Shown here one piece after another: positions 54,505 to 61,735 of a stretch of DNA of 64,000 bases. Under the pieces are notes generated by a model. The model was given only the letters and a program-made list of their open reading frames with translations. It was not told where the DNA came from and ran no database searches. The stretch is from Roseivirga sp. (GTDB lineage Bacteria > Bacteroidota > Bacteroidia > Cytophagales > Cyclobacteriaceae). Every line of letters begins with the position of its first letter. Within the stretch, counting starts at the first letter, position 1. A program made the position numbers and the translations under genes. The stretch lies in assembly GCA_029262895.1 (NCBI GenBank), contig JAJCYM010000066.1, positions 35,678-99,677 on the forward strand, given 5' to 3'.

Positions 54505-54941
54505 ATGTTAAATGGTGAATTTTGAATTATGCCTTGTGTTGTGAAGACTTCACTATGGCAGTAAGAATGTTTATAAGGTCATCGGCTTCCTTCAGTAGCT
54601 TATCAGTTTTAAGATTTACAAGGTCACTGTACTTTATTAATAGCAACCAATACCTCACCTCTCTTGCCTCCTTAGATGATATGGACATTTTTGCAGCGAA
54701 GTCTTTTTTAGAGAATGCTGCCTGGGCTTCCTGTACATTTGCACCAATGCTTGTTCCAGATCTCAATAGTTGTTTGGATAAAACAAACTCCTTTTGATCA
54801 CGCATTTGTTTATACCCCTCAATAATTTGTAAGGCAAAATCAAAACTTTTCTGTTCAATAAGATTATCTGAGAATTTCATTATAGTAGTGTTTAAGGTGA
54901 ATAGTCAATTGTAATTCAAAATACCCAATCCCATTTAACAT
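54505..54941. mobile_element. Inverted-repeat-bounded cassette carrying a four-helix-bundle gene
   Basis: The left edge reads ATGTTAAATGG (54505-54515) then ATTTTGAATTA (54519-54529). The right edge, read inward on the opposite strand, reads ATGTTAAATGG (54941-54931) then ATTTTGAATTA (54922-54912). Both 11-bp motifs are exact, so about 23-30 bp of ends are inverted around one gene. The cassette lies between hisH and hisA. No transposase is inside; it may be mobilised in trans. No target-site duplication is certain. Confidence 0.55.
54527..54880 (-). CDS. Four-helix-bundle protein (S23 / 23S rRNA intervening-sequence protein family)
   Basis: A 117-aa protein resembling the family of proteins encoded in 23S rRNA intervening sequences (PF05635-like): SFDFALQIIEGYKQMRDQKEFVLSKQLLRSGTSIGANVQEAQAA and DFAAKMSISSKEAREVRYWLLLI. 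No ribosomal operon is near. The function is unknown; a nucleic-acid role is suspected for the family. It lies in the histidine operon and is enclosed by inverted repeats, which marks it as an inserted cassette. Confidence 0.85.
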   Translation of the reverse strand: MKFSDNLIEQKSFDFALQIIEGYKQMRDQKEFVLSKQLLRSGTSIGANVQEAQAAFSKKDFAAKMSISSKEAREVRYWLLLIKYSDLVNLKTDKLLKEADDLINILTAIVKSSQHKA

Positions 54942-54965
54942 TTAACATCAAGCATTCATCATTCC

Positions 54966-55547
54966 TTACAGTTTTAAAAAGTTCTCCAAAATCCTCTCCC
55001 CCACCTTTCCGCTCTTTTCAGGATGTGCCTGAAGCGCATAAAAGTTGTCTTTTTGCAGAGCCGCACTAAATGGGTTTACATAGTCCGTAACTGCAACAGT
55101 ATGCTCACTCAATTGAGCATAATAACTATGCACAAAATACAGGTAGCTATGCTCACTGACTCCATCAAAAAGTGGTGAACCCATCTTAATAAGGTCATTC
55201 CAGCCCATTTGTGGCACTTTAAGCCTAGGCTCAAATTTTCGAACGTCAATATCAAAAATGCCAAGACAGTCTGTATCATTCTCTTCGGAATGCCTACAGA
55301 GAAGTTGGAGACCAAGACAAACTCCAAAGACCGGCTGTTGTAAGGATTTCAACAGTGCGTCCAGGCCATTCTCTCTCAAGAATCGCATGGCCGTGCTGGC
55401 TTCTCCAACACCTGGAAAAATGACTTTATCTGCCTTGCTAATCACCTCTGCATCTGCACTCAAAATGGGATTTACACCCAATCGCTGAAGTGCGTAACTA
55501 ACCGAGCGCACATTGCCGGCATTGTAATCTATAATGACTACATCCAT
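54966..55547 (-). CDS. hisH: Imidazole glycerol phosphate synthase, glutaminase subunit
   Basis: A 193-aa class I glutamine amidotransferase with nucleophile Cys77 (GVCLGLQLLC) and His175/Glu177 (QAHPEKSG). It supplies ammonia to HisF. Its start is 29 nt after the phenylalanine hydroxylase gene. In one-operon relatives hisH normally follows hisB; here the operon has been split. Confidence 0.96.
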   Translation of the reverse strand: MDVVIIDYNAGNVRSVSYALQRLGVNPILSADAEVISKADKVIFPGVGEASTAMRFLRENGLDALLKSLQQPVFGVCLGLQLLCRHSEENDTDCLGIFDIDVRKFEPRLKVPQMGWNDLIKMGSPLFDGVSEHSYLYFVHSYYAQLSEHTVAVTDYVNPFSAALQKDNFYALQAHPEKSGKVGERILENFLKL

Positions 55548-55576
55548 TATCTCAATGAAAATGAGCTCATAAGCGC

Positions 55577-56311
55577 TTAGGCAAGCATTGCCTTCTCTTT
55601 AAGCCTTAGTTCAATTTTTTCTTTAATGACTGGAAGGGATTCGTACAATTGCTCATAAGAGTCAATGATGAAATACTTGTTCTGCATCATGTCTTTTCGG
55701 TAAGGTGTATCCAGAATTTGGTCCACATCAAACTCAAAATGTTCCGGTTCATTGCTCAGAGAAAATTTGGTTTCACCTGAAGAAGAGAGAATTCCTGCCC
55801 CGTAGATTCGCAGCTCGCCATTTTCTCTAATCAATCCAAATTCGATGGTAAACCAGTAGATTCGGGATAGTAGATGGATTGCCCACTCATCATCGATCCA
55901 CTCTTTCCCGAATTGGCTAATGGCCTGAAGAAAGTCCACAAATGCCTGGTTTGCAAGCAAAGGGATGTGTGCAAACACGTCATGAAACATATCCGGCTCC
56001 TCCAGATAATCCAATTCACTCATTTTCCTTACCCAGGTGGTAGCGGGAAATTTCTTGTTGGCCATTAGCTCAAAAAAGAGATCATCTGCCACTATGCCCG
56101 GAACAGCATAAATTTCCCAACCAGTAAGTTCTTTTAAGATTCTATTAGTTTCCTCAAAGTTTGGAATTCGCTCACCGGTAAAATCAACTCTCTTGACGCC
56201 AGTCATAAATTCAGCCGTTGCTGCCTTGGGCAGACTGGGCATTTGACGATCAAATAAGATCTTCCAAACTTTCTGATCCTCCTCAGTGTACTTGTCGTAT
56301 TCTTGTTTCAT
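55577..56311 (-). CDS. phhA: Phenylalanine 4-monooxygenase
   Basis: A 244-aa iron enzyme that hydroxylates phenylalanine to tyrosine with tetrahydropterin. The iron ligands are evident and at the usual spacing: His110 and His115 (HDVFAHIPLL) and Glu157 (YWFTIEFGL). The length fits bacterial monofunctional forms without the regulatory ACT domain. It is the first structural gene of an operon that continues with hisH, hisA, hisF and hisIE. A leader peptide with Tyr and His codons and a terminator lie directly upstream, suggesting that tyrosine and histidine supply both set its expression. Confidence 0.95.
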   Translation of the reverse strand: MKQEYDKYTEEDQKVWKILFDRQMPSLPKAATAEFMTGVKRVDFTGERIPNFEETNRILKELTGWEIYAVPGIVADDLFFELMANKKFPATTWVRKMSELDYLEEPDMFHDVFAHIPLLANQAFVDFLQAISQFGKEWIDDEWAIHLLSRIYWFTIEFGLIRENGELRIYGAGILSSSGETKFSLSNEPEHFEFDVDQILDTPYRKDMMQNKYFIIDSYEQLYESLPVIKEKIELRLKEKAMLA

Positions 56312-56340
56312 TTTATAGGTTTTGTTCGCTTTTGCGCATT

Positions 56341-56368
56341 AAAAAACCCGGCTCTTTCGGAGCCGGGT
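56341..56368 (-). terminator. Attenuator terminator before phhA
   Basis: On the minus strand ACCCGGCTC (56368-56360) pairs with GAGCCGGGT (56354-56346) around a CGAAA loop and is followed by six T. It is 30 nt from the phhA start codon. The loop-side sequence TCCGAA (56361-56356) is complementary to TTCGGA in the leader ORF (56423-56418), giving a plausible antiterminator. It could also end the upstream S41 transcript. Confidence 0.8.
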
Positions 56369-56400
56369 CGTATATTTTCAGTTTATTTTTTCTCTGCTGA

Positions 56401-56472
56401 TCACATAGTTCTACCGTTCCGAAGTATCGGGTTATGATAATAGTGGTAGTGATATGTGTTTCTGTTAATCAT
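56401..56472 (-). CDS. Tyrosine/histidine leader peptide of the phhA-hisHAFIE operon (23 aa)
   Basis: A 24-codon ORF, ATG at 56472 to TGA. Residues 7-13 read YHYHYYH: four Tyr and three His codons in a row. Promoter, leader, terminator and phhA follow in the order of a ribosome-controlled attenuator. The downstream operon makes tyrosine (PhhA) and histidine (HisH, HisA, HisF, HisIE), so the codon content matches both products. A small stem CCGA/TCGG (within 56419-56430) can compete with the TTCGGA/TCCGAA antiterminator. The protein has the same length as the hisG leader and shares its MI start and an NTY segment. Confidence 0.88.
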   Translation of the reverse strand: MINRNTYHYHYYHNPILRNGRTM

Positions 56473-56477
56473 TGCAC

Positions 56478-56508
56478 CAAAGGTAATATGCCTTTTCAAA
56501 TTAGCAAA
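56478..56508 (-). promoter_or_regulatory. Bacteroidota-type promoter of the phhA-his operon
   Basis: On the minus strand TTTG (56508-56505), a 19-nt spacer and TACCTTTG (56485-56478) match TTTG / TAnnTTTG. The -7 box ends 5 nt before the leader ATG and 31 nt after the S41 peptidase stop, so the operon has its own promoter. Confidence 0.75.
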
Positions 56509-56538
56509 CGTCATTCCAGATTATTTGGTTCGGCAATG

Positions 56539-57972
56539 TCATTTATCTTGCTTATAGTGCTGCATGATATAAGCGACCTTGTCTTCAACATTTCGAGCGA
56601 TAGGCACATCAGGAACTATGCCCGTTTTGTTATATCCATTCTCGGGAATTTCTTTATGGAAGGTGCTCGTAGGATATCCGAAATAGATATGCTGATTTCC
56701 GGAGTTCAACTGGGAGGCATTAACACTGGTATAGTCTATCATGCCGAAAGTTGGACTTCCAAAAGTGGTCACTTTGGAGCTGATGCCTTTTGCATGTAAA
56801 ATAAAAGATTCAGCAGCACTCATACAGCCCTCATCCGTCAGGATAGCCACATTTTCTACTTTGCTCTTCTTATTCCGCTTCACAGTGCGTCCGAGATAAG
56901 CAGGACCATCAACAATTTCACCCATATGTTCCTGAATGTCCTTGACTACGGGCTTATAAATTTTTGCGGAAAATTGCACGTTCCTTTCAAAATAGGCAAG
57001 GTTGTCGGCTGAAGCCAGTACATGCCCTTGTCCTCCAGGCATAATTCGGTCGGAAAATAAATCAAAGAATGGAAAGTAAATGGCGTTACCACCAGTGTTT
57101 CCTCGTATGTCAAAAATTAGATTCCTTGCATTTAATAAAGTCTTTTCATTTTTCTTGAGGAAGGACATAAATTGTTGGTAGTCTAGGTTATAGGAAGGAA
57201 TCGAAAAGAGCACGTTGTCGTCATCTAGTTTTTGAATCGTGGGTTGATCAATGCCATTTTCAAAATCAAACATTGCTTCTTCTCTTTCAAATTCAGAATC
57301 TATTCTGGCCCATCTGGAGTTAGCCAGCTTTAGCAATGTTCCTTCCTTATAAAGTTGGCCTTTAGTAAAGCTGACTTCATGCCCGTAACTATAGTAAACA
57401 CCTCTATACGCTTCTCCTGTCCACTTCAAGGTCACTTTTAGTTCACCAGAACTCACGTTTTCATTTGTAGACTGAAGTATGTAGCCATTATAAGAGTCAC
57501 CATCTTTGACCATTGCGAATTCTGAGGTCGCATCACTATATCTACCTATTATTTTGTCTCCTTCACCGGTTCCTGTCATGCGGCTTTGCAATTTGAGCAA
57601 AGCCTCAACTTGATCAACATCCAGTTTCCCGGTTTGAATCCTTCTCCTCATAGCATCTATTTCAGTTTCGGCATACTTGGGTCGCTCAAACACAAACAAA
57701 TGCCCGTCATCGAAATAGCTCAAAAACTCTCCAAGTACCTGAGTACACTGGCTGGCGTCTGTGTTGCTTGACAGCTTGGTGAATTCTGTCTTTCGTTGCT
57801 CATATTCAGATCGCTTTCCTCTTTCATAAAAGTGCTTCAAACCAATATAGTTGGCTTCTAGTTTAACTGTCATATCGCTAAATGCTTCTGAGCAGTTGCA
57901 TGTTCTTTCCTGTGACCATGACAGATTGATCATTGTCAGGGCCAGCATTGGCACTAAAATTATCCTTTTCAT
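56539..57972 (-). CDS. Exported S41 family peptidase
   Basis: A 477-aa exported protein (signal peptide to about residue 20). The C-terminal half holds the tail-specific-protease core: LIFDIRGNTGGNAIYFPFF (285-303) and nucleophile Ser385 in GCMSAAESFILHAKG. Residues 20-130 are helical and there is a lipocalin-like middle (TLKWTGEAYRGVYYSYG). The usual PDZ domain is not apparent. It is the last gene of a padR-permease-peptidase run; the gap to the permease is 10 nt. Confidence 0.85.
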   Translation of the reverse strand: MKRIILVPMLALTMINLSWSQERTCNCSEAFSDMTVKLEANYIGLKHFYERGKRSEYEQRKTEFTKLSSNTDASQCTQVLGEFLSYFDDGHLFVFERPKYAETEIDAMRRRIQTGKLDVDQVEALLKLQSRMTGTGEGDKIIGRYSDATSEFAMVKDGDSYNGYILQSTNENVSSGELKVTLKWTGEAYRGVYYSYGHEVSFTKGQLYKEGTLLKLANSRWARIDSEFEREEAMFDFENGIDQPTIQKLDDDNVLFSIPSYNLDYQQFMSFLKKNEKTLLNARNLIFDIRGNTGGNAIYFPFFDLFSDRIMPGGQGHVLASADNLAYFERNVQFSAKIYKPVVKDIQEHMGEIVDGPAYLGRTVKRNKKSKVENVAILTDEGCMSAAESFILHAKGISSKVTTFGSPTFGMIDYTSVNASQLNSGNQHIYFGYPTSTFHKEIPENGYNKTGIVPDVPIARNVEDKVAYIMQHYKQDK

Positions 57973-57982
57973 TTTTTTGTTT

Positions 57983-60592
57983 TTATTCGTTACGGAGGGC
58001 TTTGGTTGGATTCATCATGGCGGTTTTTATTGATTGATAACCGATAGTCAAACAGGTGATAAGCAAGGCGGTCACAATGGAAATAATCATCACATCGAAT
58101 CCCACTGATATCCTGTACATATAATCGCTCAACCAGTCGGACATCACGTAATACGCTATTGGTAGTGCCAAGAGCAATGACAATACTACCAGCTTTAAAA
58201 AATCAGTTGAGAGCAAAACAATGACATTAGAAATGGAAGCTCCCAGCACCTTTCTTATGCCTATCTCCTTGGCTCGATTCAGTGCCATAAAGGAGATCAA
58301 CCCGAACATCCCCAGGCAGGCAATGATTATGGCTATCGTGGCAAAGGTCAGAAACACATTGCTCAGCCTCGATTCAAAACGGTACATGTTTTCGAATCGA
58401 TCATCCAGAAATTGATACTCTAATGGCAACGATGGAGCAATTGAGGCCAGTTTGTCCTCCATGAAGTCAATGGTCTCTTTCACATTAACAGCACCTATTT
58501 TTACCAGTCCATAGTAATAGTCGTCTGGCTCATAGAACATTATGAACGGTTCGATCTTCCGCTGCATGGACATGAAGTGGAAATCCTCAACCACTGCCTG
58601 AACTGGAGTCTCATAGCCAGCCACACCGACCATTTGACCAATCGCTTCTTGAGGCGACCAATTAAATAGCTGGGCTGTGGCCTCATTAATAATGATACTT
58701 GGCATGCGCTGGATACTATCTGACTCTATAAGAGCCACGGCTTTTTCTTTTAGACCCACCCCAGCCAACAAGTTCATCCCCATCACATCGACAAAGTCTT
58801 CATCAACCTTGATGTAGTAGACCAGCTCATAATCTTCATCGGTAGGGCCCGTTTTGATGCCTCGTGCCGAACCCACATTCAGCGGTATATTAGAAGACAT
58901 GGCAATTCCCTCAATATTGGGATTGGATAGTAACTCAGATTTTAAGGTTTGAAAGTTTTCCCTGACCTCATCATTGACTCGAAAGTAAAGCACCTGATCC
59001 CTTTCATAACCTAGGTTTTTATTCTGTATAAAGTTGAGTTGTTTGTTCACCACCAAGGTGGAAACTAATAGGAATGCGGAGATGGAAAACTGTACAACAA
59101 CCAGGACTCTTCTCAATCCATTTCCAGCCCTGGAACCTTTGAAATTTCCTTTTAGAACCGATACAGGCCTAAAAGTAGAGAGCATCAGGGCTGGATAAAA
59201 ACCGGCAAGCAAACTAATCGCTATGCCCAAACCAAGCAGTATCAAAATGAACTCTTTATTCAACAGATAATCTGCCCCAAGGTTCACCCCGGATAGTTCA
59301 TTAAAGTAAGGCAGTAGAAGGACTGAAAGCCAAATCGAAACCATCAGTGAACCAAAAACAAACAAAAAAGATTCTCCAAGAAACTGATATATCAATTGCT
59401 TTCTGTGAGCACCCACGACTTTCCGAATTCCTACCTCTTTAGCCCTTTCCAATGATCTGGAGGTGGATAGATTCACATAGTTGATGCAGGCAATAAGCAG
59501 AATCAATAACGCAACTGCCATAAAAATGTAGACATACTTTATGTCCCCGATTCGACTGAACTCGTAGCTCAGTTGCATCTCAGATTGCAGGTAAATCTTA
59601 CTAAACGACTGGAGAAGAAACGGCTCTTGCTCATCCTCAGCAGGAACCTCTAATTGAACATTGAGGAATTGAGCCATTTTTGTTTCAAAAGAATTCCGGT
59701 CAATTCCATTCGCCAGTTGAATAAAAGTGTGATAACTCCTATTAGACCAGTGTTCCCTTCTTGTCCATGACAAATCATGCAATGGGGCCACATAATCGAA
59801 TTGTAGCATGGAGTTTTCGGGAAGATCTTGCATGACCCCCGTAATTGTATAGTTCCTTCCTGACAATTTGAGAGGCCTGTTTAGCACGTCATCTGTTCCG
59901 AAGCGATTTAAGGCCTCTTTGCGTGAAATCACAAGGCTATTGGGCTGACTGAGCGCTGATTTTTCAAGCCCTCTCAAAAACGGAAAAGTAAACATGTCAA
60001 AGAAACCAACATCAACATGATGGACATTACTTGTAAAGGCGTTTTCCTCTATGTTGAAAATTTGTCGTCCCATGATAATGACACGAACGCTTTCATCAAT
60101 TTCATCGTCAAAGTTTCTTTGGAGTAAAGGTCCAACGATATTAGCTGTGATGGCATCTTCTCCATCAGTAATTCTAAAAATCTTGTCCTTATTTTCGTGG
60201 AATTGATCATAACTCAACTGTTGCTGAACGTAGATCATTATCAGTATAAAACTAGTTAGCCCTACTGCAAGGCCAGACAAATTAATTGCTGAGTATACCT
60301 TGTGCTTTAAGGCATTCCTGAATGCAATTTTGAAGTAGTTCTTGACCATGGCTGCGTTTTGTGTTTTAAACCTTGCTGATGTGTTTCTTCGCTTCAGTGT
60401 ATGCCAGCGAAAAAACTTGAATACGTTTAACCAATACTTCTTCCGGGCTTTTCGAACTCCAAATTTTTCGACATGATCGCGAAATCGTTCTACCAAATCT
60501 CCATGAATCTCTTCCTGCAGGTCAGATGAGCAGTAGGTAAAGAACAATTTTGTGGCTAACCTGGGAGGTCTTGGTTTTATTGAATTACTCAT
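57983..60592 (-). CDS. FtsX/MacB-type ABC permease with N-terminal prefix domain
   Basis: An 869-aa permease. The N-terminal cytoplasmic prefix domain (PRLATKLFFTYCSSDLQEEIHGDLVERFRDHV, residues 8-45) differs from that of the two permeases at 9283-14557 and resembles the type that goes with PadR partners. It is followed by a helix, two MacB-like periplasmic domains and two FtsX blocks (YVNLSTSRSLERAKEVGIRKVVGA and NRAKEIGIRKVLGA). It overlaps padR by 4 nt, and no ATPase is nearby. Confidence 0.9.
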   Translation of the reverse strand: MSNSIKPRPPRLATKLFFTYCSSDLQEEIHGDLVERFRDHVEKFGVRKARKKYWLNVFKFFRWHTLKRRNTSARFKTQNAAMVKNYFKIAFRNALKHKVYSAINLSGLAVGLTSFILIMIYVQQQLSYDQFHENKDKIFRITDGEDAITANIVGPLLQRNFDDEIDESVRVIIMGRQIFNIEENAFTSNVHHVDVGFFDMFTFPFLRGLEKSALSQPNSLVISRKEALNRFGTDDVLNRPLKLSGRNYTITGVMQDLPENSMLQFDYVAPLHDLSWTRREHWSNRSYHTFIQLANGIDRNSFETKMAQFLNVQLEVPAEDEQEPFLLQSFSKIYLQSEMQLSYEFSRIGDIKYVYIFMAVALLILLIACINYVNLSTSRSLERAKEVGIRKVVGAHRKQLIYQFLGESFLFVFGSLMVSIWLSVLLLPYFNELSGVNLGADYLLNKEFILILLGLGIAISLLAGFYPALMLSTFRPVSVLKGNFKGSRAGNGLRRVLVVVQFSISAFLLVSTLVVNKQLNFIQNKNLGYERDQVLYFRVNDEVRENFQTLKSELLSNPNIEGIAMSSNIPLNVGSARGIKTGPTDEDYELVYYIKVDEDFVDVMGMNLLAGVGLKEKAVALIESDSIQRMPSIIINEATAQLFNWSPQEAIGQMVGVAGYETPVQAVVEDFHFMSMQRKIEPFIMFYEPDDYYYGLVKIGAVNVKETIDFMEDKLASIAPSLPLEYQFLDDRFENMYRFESRLSNVFLTFATIAIIIACLGMFGLISFMALNRAKEIGIRKVLGASISNVIVLLSTDFLKLVVLSLLLALPIAYYVMSDWLSDYMYRISVGFDVMIISIVTALLITCLTIGYQSIKTAMMNPTKALRNE

Positions 60593-60936
60593 GAACTACC
60601 CCCTTCAAATAAAAACCCCGGCACCCTCGACCATAAGTATTGTCTGGAAGTTTTGGCTTCCAACAAGGCAGCCTTGCCAGCGGAGGTAATCACGAATATC
60701 CTTTTTCTTCTACCACCACGTTTCTCCGAAGCTCCGCCAAGGTCTGACCTCACATACCCCTTTTCCTCTAGCCGGTAAAGGGCAGTATGGACTGAGCTCA
60801 TATTGACAGATCTCCCTAATTCTTCTTCAATTACGTTGGTAATTGATAGGCCATAAGCCGCGTCATGCTGAATGGCTACCACCAGCAAAACGGTTTCTTC
60901 AAACTCACCTAAATAATATCTTCTTTCCATAATCAA
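60589..60936 (-). CDS. PadR family transcriptional regulator
   Basis: A 115-aa PadR-type winged-helix protein: YLGEFEETVLLVVAIQHDAAYGLSITNVIEEELG, then SVHTALYRLEEKGYV and RRKRIFVITSAGKAAL. It heads the operon with the permease and S41 peptidase and probably represses it. A short palindrome upstream, TTAGT-AAA-ACTAA, is a candidate operator. Confidence 0.92.
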   Translation of the reverse strand: MIMERRYYLGEFEETVLLVVAIQHDAAYGLSITNVIEEELGRSVNMSSVHTALYRLEEKGYVRSDLGGASEKRGGRRKRIFVITSAGKAALLEAKTSRQYLWSRVPGFLFEGGSS

Positions 60937-60947
60937 TTACTTACCCA

Positions 60948-60960
60948 TTAGTAAAACTAA
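60948..60960 (-). promoter_or_regulatory. Candidate PadR operator
   Basis: TTAGT and ACTAA around AAA form a perfect 13-bp dyad 12 nt upstream of the padR start. Position and symmetry suggest autoregulation; this is inferred. Confidence 0.35.
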
Positions 60961-61147
60961 TAAAAATTTTGACTCTAAAGACACTGGCACATATCAATTC
61001 TTCTTAATTATCATTTATAAAATGGTGTACTCTTGTGACGATTCGGCCTCTTGAATATTACAATTTGCACCCAACTGTCCAAAAGTTGACCTATTCACGG
61101 TTTCCTCTATTCCAATTGTTTATTAACTTGTTCCAAAATTGAAGGAC

Positions 61148-61720
61148 ATGAGAAAATACTTTCCTTTTTTGTTTTTAGCGCTGTTTGCCTGTAGTGAGAC
61201 CATCGAGATTGATCCTATAACGGGTTTCGAAGTTTTCACCATGAGACAAGGCAGTCATTCCTCTATTGTGCGCAGGGAGGTTTTTGATGGGAACGGGATT
61301 GCTTTCAAGGTTATTTTTGATCAATCAGCCATTTACACGGCAGTAGATGAGCAGAACCAGGCAGACATACATAAGCTTCTCGGTTTTTCTAATTGCCTGA
61401 AACATCATCAAAGTGAAAGCGCTCGTATAGGCTGGAGATGGTTCAATGATGAATTACAGCTCCTGGCATACGTTTATACAGATGCCGATCTGACCTTTCA
61501 ATTGTTAGGCTCAATTCCCTTTGATCAGGAAATCAATTTAAGAATTGACATCGAAAGTGACGGTTATCGATTCACTGGAGATGGCATGACAGAAACCTTT
61601 GTTGCCAGAGATGCTGAAGGTTGCGAGGCAGGAGAAAATTATTGGCTATGGCCCTACTTTGGAGGTGATGAAACCGCACCACACGACATAGTAGTAAAAA
61701 TTGAAAGGGAGACACTTTAG
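61148..61720 (+). CDS. Lipoprotein, unknown function
   Basis: A 190-aa lipoprotein (signal peptide MRKYFPFLFLALFACSETI; lipidated Cys near residue 15). The rest is likely a beta-rich domain with several acidic and aromatic residues, for example LQLLAYVYTDADLTFQLLGSIPF and GEDYWLWPYFGGDETAPHD-like sequence. I do not recognise a family. The ATG at 61148 is used because an earlier TTG at 61139 adds only three residues. It is divergent from padR and ends at a good terminator. Confidence 0.65.
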   Translation: MRKYFPFLFLALFACSETIEIDPITGFEVFTMRQGSHSSIVRREVFDGNGIAFKVIFDQSAIYTAVDEQNQADIHKLLGFSNCLKHHQSESARIGWRWFNDELQLLAYVYTDADLTFQLLGSIPFDQEINLRIDIESDGYRFTGDGMTETFVARDAEGCEAGENYWLWPYFGGDETAPHDIVVKIERETL

Positions 61721-61732
61721 CCTCCCTTTTCC
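61704..61732 (+). terminator. Terminator between convergent genes
   Basis: AAAGGGAG (61704-61711) and CTCCCTTT (61722-61729) form an 8-bp stem around the lipoprotein stop codon; a T-rich tail follows. It may serve both this gene and the facing VWA gene. Confidence 0.65.
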
Positions 61733-61735
61733 TCT

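Noticed and set aside
54881..54965. Second leader peptide or promoter in front of hisA
   Set aside because: The AT-rich sequence is repeat edge of the four-helix-bundle cassette; I found no ORF with His codons and no terminator.
56341..56368. Hairpin read only as the terminator of the S41 peptidase gene
   Set aside because: It could end that transcript too, but a separate promoter and a Tyr/His leader ORF lie between the peptidase stop and the hairpin, and the hairpin is 30 nt from phhA.
61139..61147. TTG start of the lipoprotein gene
   Set aside because: Adds three residues only; the ATG at 61148 gives a clean lipoprotein signal.
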